Of a DNA stretch of 64,000 nucleotides, positions 45,405-55,922 are shown one piece after another. The position numbers and the translations under genes were made by a program. The notes beneath the pieces are model-generated. The model worked only from the letters and a program-made list of their open reading frames with translations. It was not told the origin of the DNA and searched no databases. Positions within the stretch are counted from its first letter, which is position 1. Each line of letters opens with the position of its first letter. The stretch comes from Adiantum capillus-veneris (lineage: Eukaryota > Streptophyta > Polypodiopsida > Polypodiales > Pteridaceae), in contig CM043960.1 in NCBI GenBank assembly GCA_014529385.2, positions 26,921,896-26,985,895 of the forward strand, read 5' to 3'.

Positions 45405-45892
45405 GTGATAGCTTTTGGGAATATGAACAATTTAATTGTCCTTTTTTGTGCTTTAATTCTATGCAGAGGCCTTTGAAACTGATATGAAACTTGTGTCTCT
45501 CTAGACTTTTTAGGGTAAGGATGCTTAAGTTCGGTACCCCAAAAGTTTTAACTTGGAAAAGGTATTAAGAAACGCCTTTAAAATATCTTGGTGTGTACAT
45601 TATCTCGCAAGATTTCATCCTAGCCCTTGGTTGCTATATTCTGAGTTCCCAGTCAAAAGTTATGACAGAATGGGCAATTTGGACTTGAAACAGGATAATA
45701 AAACTTAAAACAGGCTATATTTGAAGTTTAGGTCCCATACGTGCCATGAGGCACAAACCAAGATTTACGGCATTATCCTTCTAATCTTAAAGGCTGTGTT
45801 CACTGCTTACGTGGCATTTGCACCCAAAAATACAAACCTAGGGTCTCTTTCACGCACAACACGAAATAGATATTGCTGCAAAGGCTGTCATC
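45405..45892. other. No recognisable gene
   Basis: Non-repetitive, mixed-composition sequence. The + frame 45,721-45,939 overlaps the following minisatellite and has no family features. Confidence 0.4.
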
Positions 45893-46195
45893 AGACGAAC
45901 AGGTCGTTACTGCCATCGTTGAGCAGGTCGCCATCGTAGAGCAGGTCACTATTGCAAACCAGGTTGCTATTGGAGGTGGTATCGCCATCGCAGAATAGCT
46001 CAACACCGTAGAACAGTTCGCCATCACCATCTGAGAAAATCAAGTCGATATTGCCATCGTCGAGCAGGTCGCCATTGCAGCGCAAGTTGCATTATCACAT
46101 AGCAAGTTGCTATTGCAAAGCGGGTCGTTATTGCAGAGCAGGTCACTACTATGGAACACATTGACACAGCAAAGCAAGTCGACATAGCAGAACAT
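45893..46195. repeat. Minisatellite near CAGGTCGCCATTGCAGAG
   Basis: Degenerate tandem units of about 18-24 bp alternating AGCAGGTCG and CCATTGC/CTATTGC. Short Met/Ala/Thr/Ser-rich frames on the minus strand come from this repetition. Confidence 0.75.
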
Positions 46196-46198
46196 GTA

Positions 46199-46200
<2 letters not shown>

Positions 46201-46292
<92 letters not shown>
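46201..46292. repeat. (TC)n microsatellite, ~92 bp
   Basis: Uninterrupted TC dinucleotides directly after the minisatellite. Open frames encoding Ser-Leu or Arg-Glu repeats across it are artefacts. Confidence 0.97.
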
Positions 46293-46294
<2 letters not shown>

Positions 46295-46739
46295 TTGTCT
46301 CTCTCTCTCCCTCTCTCGCACTCTCTCTCATCAATTTTCTGTCATTCTTTTTTTCAAAGAGACATAATTTACATTTTTAGGTTTTAGGGTTTAGTATTGT
46401 TATTATGCAAATACACATATTGTATTACTATGCAAATACACATATTTCAAACATACAAAGATATGCAAATCTATTCTTTGTGTAATATTAAATACATAGT
46501 GTATTAACAGTAAACATGAATGACAAGTCGACTTACTTGTGTCAATTGCTTAAATCTTGGTTTGGCCAAATAGTTGGTCTTTGTTGAGTTGCTGATGGCT
46601 ATTTTCTTTGTCTGTTGTTTTTGAAATGGCTGAAATATGAAATATTTGAGCTATAATTTTGGTGGATGTATAATGTTGGGTTTTTTCTTGGTGTTACTAG
46701 TTGGGCAAGTGGTGGACCTTGTTTGGCTATAGATGCAAA
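46293..46739. other. No gene; single core motif
   Basis: AT-rich sequence with a short ACACATATT duplication near 46,410-46,446. A single isolated copy of the core motif (GGGCAAGTGGTGGACC) is at about 46,705. Confidence 0.5.
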
Positions 46740-46984
46740 AAATGTGATTCAACAAGGGCGGATTTGAATTTAGGCGGGACAAAGACATCCTTTTAACTGA
46801 ACTTGCTTTCAAATTTGAATATGGATAGGAAAGTTTGAATTTAAGCGAGACGGTGAAGTTGATTTAGGTGGGATGATTTAAATTTGAGTGGCTTGATTTG
46901 AATTTAGGCGGGATCATTGAAATTTGGGCGGTTTAATTCAAATTTAGATGAGATTATTTAAATTTTGGCAGTTTCATTTAAAAC
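46740..46984. repeat. Mini-repeats of TTGAATTTAGGCGGGAT type
   Basis: About seven to eight degenerate units of ~25-35 bp combining GAATTT(A/G)GGCGG with GATTTAA or ATCATTG, leading into the main satellite array. Confidence 0.7.
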
Positions 46985-49900
46985 AAGCTAGCTTGGACAA
47001 GTGGTGGACCTTCAAACAAAACACAATGGATAATAGGTTGGACAAGTGGTGGACCCCTTCCCCAAACCATCCATGGGGGTAAATATGGTGGTTACACTCC
47101 ATTCACACATTGACCAAAAAATAGAGATAGCTTCTTTCAATCAAGCTAGCTTGGACAAGTGGTGGACCTTCAAACCAACTTGGGCTAAAACCTATATAAC
47201 ACAAGTGATAGTAGGTTGGACAAGTGGTGGACCTCTACCCGAAACCATCCATTCACACGTTGACCTTCAAACAATAGAGATAGGACTATTGAATAGAGCT
47301 AACTTGGACAAGTGATAGACCTTTAAACCACCTTGGGTTAAAACCTCCATAACACAATGGATAGTATGTTGGACAAGTGTTGGACTTCTACCCGAAACCA
47401 TCCATGCTATCACAATAGAGATAGGACTATTCAATAGAGCTAGCTTGGACAAGTGGTAGACCTTAAAACCACCTTGAGCTAAAACCTCCATAGCACAATG
47501 GTTAGTAGGTTGGACAAGTAGTGGACCTTTACCCAAACCATCCTTGGTAGTAAACTTAGTAGCTACACTCCATTCACACATTGACCTTAAAACAATAGGA
47601 ATAGGACTATTCAATAGAGCTAGCTTGGACAGGTGGTGGACCTTCAAACCACCTTGGGCTAAGACCTCCAGAACACAATGGATAGTAGGTTGGACAAGTG
47701 TTGGACCTCTACCCAAAACCATCCATGCTATCATAGTAAAGATACGACTACTCAATGAGCTAAGTTGGACATGTGGTGGACCTTCAAACCACCTTGGGCT
47801 AAAACCTCCATAACACAATGGCTAGTAGGCTGGTCAAGTGGTGGACCTCTACGCCAAACCATACATGGTAGTAAACATAGTAGCTACACTTCATTCACAC
47901 ATTGACCTTCAAACAATAGAGATAGCTTCTTTGAATAGAGCTACATTGGCTAGATGGTGGACCTTCAAACAACCTTGGCTAAAACCTCCATAACACAATG
48001 GTAAGTAAGTTGGACAAGTGGTGAACCTCTACCCCAAACCATCCATGGTATTAAACATAGTAGCTACACTCCATTCACAAATTGACCTTCAAACAATAGA
48101 GATTATTCTTTTAGTAGATCTAGCTTTGACATGTGGTGTACCTTCAAACCACATTGTTCTAAACCCTCGATAACACAATGGAGAGTGGGTTGGACCAGTG
48201 TTGGACCTCTACCCCAAACCATCCACGCTATCAGAGTAGAGATAGGAATATTCAATAGAGATAGCTTGGATAGGTGGTGGACCTTCAAACCACCTTGGGC
48301 TAAAACCTCCATAACACAATGGTTAGTAGGTTGGACAAGTGATGGACCTATGTCCCAAACCATCCATGGTAGTAAACATAGTAGCTACACTCCATGCACA
48401 CATTGATCTTCAAACAATAGAGATAGATTCTTTAAAAAGAGCTAGCTTGTACAGGTGGTGGACATTCAAACAACCTTGGGCTAAAACCTGCATAACACAA
48501 TGGTTAGTAGGTTGGAAAAGTGGTGGACCTCTGCCCCAAACCATCCCTGGTAGTAAACGTAGTAGACACTCCATTCACACATTGACCTTCAAACAATAGA
48601 GATAGCTACTTTCAGTAGATCTAGCTTGGACATGACCTTCAAACAATAGAGATAGCTTCTTTCAATACATCTAGCGTGGACAAGTGGTGGACCTTAAAAC
48701 CACCTTAGGCTAAAACCTTTACAACACAAGAAATAGTAAATTGGACAAGATTGACCTCTACCCAGAACCATCCACACTATTAGAGTAGAGATAGGATTAT
48801 TCAATAGAGCTAGGTTGGACAGGTGGTGGACGTTCAAACCACCTTGGGCTAAAACCTCCATAACACAATGGTTAGTAGGTTGGACAAGTGATGGACCTCT
48901 ATCCCAAACCCTCCATGGTAGTAAACATAGTAGCTACACTCCATGCACACATTGATCTTCAAACAAAATAGATAGATTCTTTCAATAGATCAAACTTGGA
49001 CAGGCACCTTGGGCTAAAACCCCAATAACACAATGGATAGTAGGTTGGAAAAGTTTTGGACCTCTACTCCAAACCTTCAACATGATCAGACTAGAGATAC
49101 AACTATTCAATAGAGGCAGCTTGGACAAGTGGTGGACCTTCAAACCACCTTGGGCTAAAACCTCCATAAAAAAATGGTTAGTAGGTTGGACAAGTTGTGG
49201 ACCTCTGTCCCAAACCATCCATGGTAGTAAACATAGTAGTTACACTCCATTCGCAGATTTACCTTCAAACCACCTAGGCTAAAACCTCCATAACACAATG
49301 GATAGTAGCTTGGACAGGTGGTGGACCTCTACTCCAAATCATACATGGTAGTAAACATAGTAGCTACACTTCATTCACACATTGACCTTCAAACAATAGA
49401 GATAGCTTCTTTAAATAGAGCTACCTTGGCTAGATGGTGGACATTCAAACAACCTTGGACTAAAACCTGTATAACAAAATGGTAAGTAGGTTGGACAAGT
49501 GGTGAACCTCTACCCCAAACCATTCATGGTATTAAACATAGTAGCTACACTCCATTCACAAATTGACCTTCAAACAATAGTGATAGATTCTTTTAGTAGA
49601 TCTAGCTTTGACAGGTGGTGGACCTTCAAACCACCTTGTCCTAAACTCTCAATAGCACAATGGATAGTGGGTTGGACCAGTGTTGGACCTCTACCCCAAC
49701 CCATCCATGCTATCAGAGTAGAGATACGACTATTCAATAGAGATAGCTTGGATAGGTGGTGGACCTTCAAACCACCTTAGTCTAAAACCTCCATAACACA
49801 ATGGTTAGTATGTTGGACAAGTGATGGACGTATGCTCCAAACCATCCATGGTAGTAAACATAGTAGCTACACTCCATGCACAGATTGATCTTCAAACAAA

Positions 49901-52900
49901 ATAGATAGCTTCTTTAAAAAGAGCTAGCTTGTAGCAAACAACCTTGGGCTAAAACCTGCATAACACAATGTTTAGTAGGTTGGACAAGTAGTGGACCTCT
50001 GTCCCAAACCATCGGTGGTAGTAAACATAGTAGACACTCCATTCACACATTGACCTTCAAACAATAGAGATAGGTACTTTCAATAGAACTAGCTTGGACA
50101 TGACCTTCAAACAATAGAGATAGCTTCTTTCAATACATCTAGCTTGGACAGGTGGTGGACCTTCAAACCACCTTGGGCTAAAACCTTTATAACAAGAAAT
50201 AGTAAATTGGACAAGTGATTGACCTCTACCCAGAACCATCCACGCTATTAGAGTAGAGATAGGATTATTCAATGGAGCTAGCTTGGACCCCGGGGCGGTC
50301 ACTTTTTAGAATGTATATGATATCACGTGAGTTAACCGGAGAGGATTATTAAAAGACCAAAATGTATAAAAATGTATACATACAGAGGGGGGTGGGGGTT
50401 TTTTAAATAGGCTCACAGTGTAAGTATAGTATGTATATTGGGGTATTATTAATTACCTCTTGAACGCACGTGATATAGGGGTCTTTTGATAAGTGACTGC
50501 CACGGGGCTTGGACAAGTGGTGGACCTTCAAACCACCTTAGGCTAAAATCTCCATAACACAATGGTTAGTATGTTGAACAAGTGATGGACCTCTGTCCCA
50601 AACCCTCCATGGTACTAAACATAGTAGCTACACTCTATGCACACATTGATCTTCAAACAAAAGAGAAATATTCTGTCAATAGATCAAACTTGGACAGGTG
50701 GTGAACCTTCAAACCACCTTGGCCTACAACCTCAATAACACAATGGATAGTAGGTTGGAAAAGTGCTAGACCTCTACCCCAAACCATCAACATGATCAGA
50801 CTAGAGATAGAACTATTCAATAGAGCTAGCTTGGACAGGTGGTGGACCTTCAAACCACCTTGGGCTAAAAACTTTATAACACAACGGATAGTAGGTTGGA
50901 CAAGTGGTGGACGTCTGCCCCAGACCATCCATGGTAGTAAACATACTCGCTACACTGCATTCACACATTGACCTTCAAAACATAGAGATACGACTATTGT
51001 GAATAGAGCTAGCTTGGATAGGTGGTGGACCTTCAAACCACCTTGGACTAAAACCTTCATAATACAAGGGATAGTAGTTTGGAAAAGTTGTGGACCTATG
51101 TCCCAAACCATCCATGGTAATAGAGATAGTAGCTACACTCCATTCAAACATTGACCTTGAAACATTAGAGATAGCTTAAACAAGTGGTCCACCTTGAAAC
51201 CACACTGGGCTAAAACCTCCATAACACAATGGATAGTAGGTTGAACAAGTGGTGGACTTCTAGCCCATACTATCCATGGTAATAAACATAGTAGTTACAC
51301 TCTATTCACACTTTGACCTTCAAATAATAGAGATAGATTCTTTCAATAGAGCTAGCTTGGACAGGTGGTGGACCTTAAAACAACCTTGGACTAAAACCTG
51401 CATAACACAATGGATAGTAGATTGGACAAGTGGTGGACCTGTGTCCCAAACCATCCATGGTAGTAAAGAAAGTAGCTACAGTCCATTCACACATTGAACT
51501 TGAAGCACTAGAGATAGGACTATTGAATAGAGCTAGCTTGGACAGGTGGTGGACTTTCAAACCACCTTGGGCTAAAACCTCCATAGAAGAATGGTTAGTA
51601 GGTTGGACAAGTTGTGGAGCTCTGTTCCAAACCATCTATAGTAGTAAACATAGTAGTTACAGTCCATTCACAAATTGACCTTCAAACCACCTAGGGCTAA
51701 AACCTCCATAACACAATGGATAGTAGGTTGGACAAGCGGTGGACCTCTACCCCAAACCATCCATGATAGTACACATAGTGGATACACTCCATTCACACAT
51801 TGACCTTCAAACAATAGAGATAGCTTTCTTTCAATAGGGCTAGCTTGGAGAGGTGGTGGACCTTCAAACCACCTTCGGCTAAAAACTTTATAACACAAGG
51901 TATAGTAGGTTGGACAAGTGGTGGACCTCTGCCCCAGACCAGCCATGGTAGTAAACATAGTAGCTACACTCCATTCATGCATTGATCTTCATACAATAGA
52001 GATAGGACTATTGCATAGTGCTAGCTTGGACAGGTGGTGGACCTTCAAACCACCTTGGGCTAAACCCACCATAACACAAGGGATAGTAGGTTGGACAAGT
52101 GGTGGACCTATGTCCCAAACTATCCATGGTAATAGAGATATTATTTACACTCCATTCACACACTGACCTTGAAATAATAGAGATAGCTTGAACAGGTGGG
52201 CCACCTTCACACCACCCTGGGCTAAAACCTCCATAACACAATGGATAGTAGGTTGGACAAGTGGTGGACCTCTACCCCATACTATCCATGGTCAAAAACA
52301 TAGTAGTTACACTATATTCACACATTGACCTTCAAATAATAGAGATAGCTTCTTTCAATAGAGCTAGCTTGAAACCACCTTGTGCTCAAGCCTCCATGAC
52401 ACAATGGATAGTAGGTTGGACAAGTGGTGGGCCTCTTCCCCAAACCATGCATGGTTAGTAAACAAAGTAGCTACACTCCATTCACACATTGACCTTGAAA
52501 CAATAGAGATTACTTGTTTCAATGGAGCTAGCTTGAACACGTGGTGGACCTTCAAACAACCTTGGGTGCAAACCTTCATAACACAATGGATAGTAGGTTG
52601 GACAAGTGGTGGACCTATACCCCAAACCATCCATGTGATGAGACTAGAGATAGGACTATTCAATAGAGCTAGATTGGATAGGTGGTGAACCTTCAAACAA
52701 CCTTGGGCTAAAACCTCTATAACACAATAGATAGTAGGTTGGACAAGTGGTGGACCTCTACCCCAAACCATCCATGGTAGTAAAAAAAGTAGCTACATTC
52801 CATTCACACATTGACCTTCAAACAATAGAGATAGCTTCTTTCAAAGAATCTAGCTTGGATAGGTGGTGGACCTTCAAACAATCTTGGGCTAAAACCTCCA

Positions 52901-52973
52901 TAACACAATGGATAGTAGGTTGGACAAGGAGTGGACCTATGCCCCAAACCATCCATGGTAGTAAACATAGTAG
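46985..52973. repeat. Main satellite array, ~180-bp monomer with higher-order structure
   Basis: About 33 tandem monomers. A full monomer has two unequal parts of about 116 and 65 bp, each beginning with the core TTGGACA(A/G)GTGGTGGACCT. The first continues CTGCCCCAAACCATCCATGG and the second TCAAACCACCTTGGGCTAAA. A shorter monomer type lacks the GTAAACATAGTAGCTACAC part and instead has TATCAGAGTAGAGATAGG. Diagnostic variants repeat with an offset of about 1.47 kb (47,826 and 49,306; 48,631 and 50,097), showing a higher-order unit. A MITE (50,289-50,506) is inserted in one copy. The many short frames containing W-W-T-F-K-P-P-W-A-K are satellite translations, not genes. Confidence 0.95.
50289..50506. 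mobile_element. MITE copy 2 (218 bp, 8-bp target duplication)
   Basis: The ends CCCGGGGCGGTCACTT and AAGTGACTGCCACGGG are inverted repeats with two mismatches, flanked by a perfect 8-bp duplication GCTTGGAC (50,281-50,288 and 50,507-50,514). It shares termini and subterminal TCACGTG/CACGTGAT motifs with the copy at 42,045 but little of the AT-rich centre. It inserted into the core motif of a satellite monomer, and removing it restores the monomer. Confidence 0.9.
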
Positions 52974-55578
52974 TGATAGCCGTTTTTCGGCTTTCCATAA
53001 TTGCCATAGTAAGCTACCTCACCCTATCAAATCACTCAAAAATTTTGGTTATCCCTACCATTTCACTGTACATAGGCGTGTGTGAGTTAGGGGACTTCCC
53101 CCATATTTTCTTAAAAACCCTCAATTAGCTAATCACTAGGCTAGTTGAGCCAAAAAAAATAAAAAATAAAAAATAAAATAAAAATTATAAGTATATTATG
53201 GCCCATTTGTGTGTAAATATTTCATTGTATATAGGGCCTAAATAAAAGGATTTTTCATAATTATTTTGGTATTTATTTAAATATTTCTACCTATGGTGTG
53301 TTATTTATGCTATGTACATTGACTCACCACTACCATATTTTTTCTTACCATTTTGCATACTCTTTATTCCATATAAAAATAATTTCATGCAAGCTTCTCT
53401 TATTTTTGGTGTAACTCCATCCCAACAAAAATCCAAAAAAACTAGTTCTATTTATGTGTATATTTTTTCACTATTGTGATTTTTTCCTTCCTACATCTAT
53501 TCTCTATTACTCTCATAAATTAGACCACCAAAAATATTCATCTTTTTATGGTAGACTTATAATGAGAGAGATTTATTTTGACCCCTTTATATTTTTTCCA
53601 CCTATATTATTTATATTTGACACGTACATATTTTTTTTAGACCCCTCAATATTTGATTTTCTTAGTTGTATTATTCACTTATATCATGATCTCAACAATA
53701 TCTTCAATTATAGACCTACCAAATAAGGTCAAGGGTATGTGGAATGCATGCATGCACCATGGGGAGCTCACTCTTGGAGGTATTCAAAAGAATCATCCAA
53801 AGAAGGACCTTGTGCAATGGAAAAAACAGTTGGTTTTGCTGAATTTTTAAAGATCACATGCTCCCCGAATTTGAAAAGGTGATACAAACAAAAGTTGTAG
53901 CTCGTGAGCTGAACTTTCACCTCATATTTTTTCATATTTTTTTGAGCTACGAGCTGTGAGCTTTGATTTTATTGGTGGACCCCAGTTTGCCCATGCTATG
54001 CAGCCACACTCCCTCTTCCACTTTATCATTTTCCTCTTTCACACACACTCCTCCCTCTCCTTCCCACTCCCAAACCTGCAACTCCCATGTCCTAATTCAC
54101 CCTTTTCACCATTGCCACCTCTCTCACACCTCCATAGCGTTCATCCTCCATTTCTACACCCTAGGTGTCCCCCTTTCTCTCTACATATATGTCCATATTA
54201 CCATACTCTCTTCAGCTTTGTAAAGAACTTCAAAAAATCAGCAAAAATCCAAGGTTAACCTCTGCAAATGAAGTCTTTATCATGAATTTTCCAAGGATTG
54301 AAGATAACGTAGCTTCATTGACACGCGTTACTTCGCCATGCTGACCGCTTCTTCTACAGGTGCTGTAAAGAGGTGAATGTCAACTTCTACAAAGCTTCAA
54401 CCTCTCTTTACAAGCTCATCCCTTCTCTAACTTTTCTCATCATATATCTCACCATTTGGTGAATGATTTTGTAAATATTTTTTAGTGATAATTACTAACT
54501 ACTAACCACTAACCTTATTGTAAAATGCACCCTCTACTAGAGTAGGCACTCCCAAATTATTCACTCAATCCTCTCTCCTTTCATTCTCAATAATTCTCTT
54601 CCCTTGAGCCCACATCCATGTGACTCAAAGGACAAGAGAGACCCACCCTCATTAAATAAAAAATAAAAAAAATATGCATAATCTTTTATTCCTTCAAATA
54701 AACTTGATTAGGCTTAATCCAAATCGGGGCTTCTAAAACCTATAAATAGAGCCCTTCTCTCCCTTGTAAATCATCACATGATCACACTACACCACACCAT
54801 TCTCAACACATAACACACCACTCTTCAAGCCTAGTTGTGTAGAGTGTGTGCATCGTGAGTGCTCTATTCCATCATTACACATAGGTGCATGGAGAAGCGT
54901 GAAGTTAGTTATGCCATCTAGAGGAGTGTAGTGTATGCCATACTCTTCACCACACTTGTAGCCTACTCTTGTGCATAAATAAGATTTATAGTTTTGGGTA
55001 CAATTGTATGCTGCAACTACGACTCTTCTCTCCAAATTGACTTGATAAGTTGGCTCATCAGGTGGTTGAAGGTATATTGTCCTTGAAGTTTGTTGTGTCA
55101 TTTCATGCTTGATGGTTTGAGGGCTTGTTGAATTGTTTGCCTAAAAGGTCAATTGTAAGAGGGTGCTCGGTGAGAGGGCTCCCGTGACCCTAAGACAATT
55201 TGTGTATTGGCAACAAGGTAAAGTTTTGTGTTGTCTCTCTATTTCTCATCAAGCTTTGTGTGCATCTAGTCTTTAAGGCTAAGACTGAGTTTCTCAAGTT
55301 GATTTGTGCTCTTTACCTCTCTCTGGCGTGATTAATGTTTGTGTTTGGTGTGTGTGGCTATCTTCCATTCCCCTCTCTTTGTGCGTTTGAGTACAAGGAG
55401 ATATCACGTGCGTCCTAGTTCGCATCTACAACTAGGTGGTGCCCCTTTTCTTGTTTGGTTTCTGGCTGTGGGTTGTTGTTGTCTCTAATTGTGCTTGCCC
55501 CAGCCCCAATTGAACAGCACGAGAGCCTCGAAGGGTGTTTAGAGGCCGCTCTTCTTGTTGCCCGCCCCGGACCGCCTC
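52974..55578 (+). mobile_element. 2.6-kb insertion in the satellite, probable solo LTR
   Basis: The satellite stops mid-monomer at ..AACATAGTAG and resumes at the same point at 55,579-55,583. AGTAG is duplicated on both sides (52,969-52,973 and 55,579-55,583); alternatively the duplication is 4 bp (GTAG) with termini TG..CA. The inserted sequence has no coding domains. It has a promoter-like CCTATAAATAGAGCCC near 54,738-54,753 with a pyrimidine-rich leader, as in plant gypsy LTRs. No primer-binding site or second copy is present, so a solo LTR left by recombination is the simplest reading. Short frames such as 53,956-54,258 show no family features. Confidence 0.55.
54741..54748 (+). promoter_or_regulatory. 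TATA box of the probable solo LTR
   Basis: TATAAATA in the context CCTATAAATAGAGCCC, followed about 30-40 bases later by a likely transcription start region rich in CA and CACA motifs. Confidence 0.5.
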
Positions 55579-55905
55579 AGTAGCTACACTCAATTCACAT
55601 GTTGACCTTGAAACAATAGAGATAGCTTGTTTCTGTAGAGCTAGCTTGGACAGATGGTGGACCTTTAAGTCACCTTGGGCTAAAGCCTCCATAACACAAT
55701 GGATAGTAGGTTGGACAAGTGGTGGACCTTTGCCCCAAACCGTTCATGTTAATAGACATAGTAGCTATACTCCATTCACACATTGACCTTGAAACAATAG
55801 AGATAGCTTGTTTCAGTAGAGCTAGCTTGGACAAGTGGTGGACCTACAAACCACCTTGAAATTAGGTTGTACAAGTGGTGGACTATATTATTTAGTAACA
55901 ACTGA
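55579..55905. repeat. Continuation of the satellite array next to a gene
   Basis: About two monomers resume after the 2.6-kb insertion. They end with GTACAAGTGGTGGAC and a T-rich tract that abuts a splice-acceptor-like TTTTCCAG. The repeat thus runs directly into the intron or upstream region of the following gene. Confidence 0.9.
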
Positions 55906-55922
55906 TTTTTTTTTTTTTCCAG

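Noticed and set aside
46040-46387. Arg-Glu or Ser-Leu repeat proteins on both strands
   Set aside because: They are translations of the (TC)n microsatellite.
47046-53085. Many 60-180-codon frames containing W-W-T-F-K-P-P-W-A-K or H-H-L-S-K-L-A-L-L
   Set aside because: They are frames of the ~180-bp satellite monomer, occurring in both strands with no start or stop conservation; not a repeat-protein gene.
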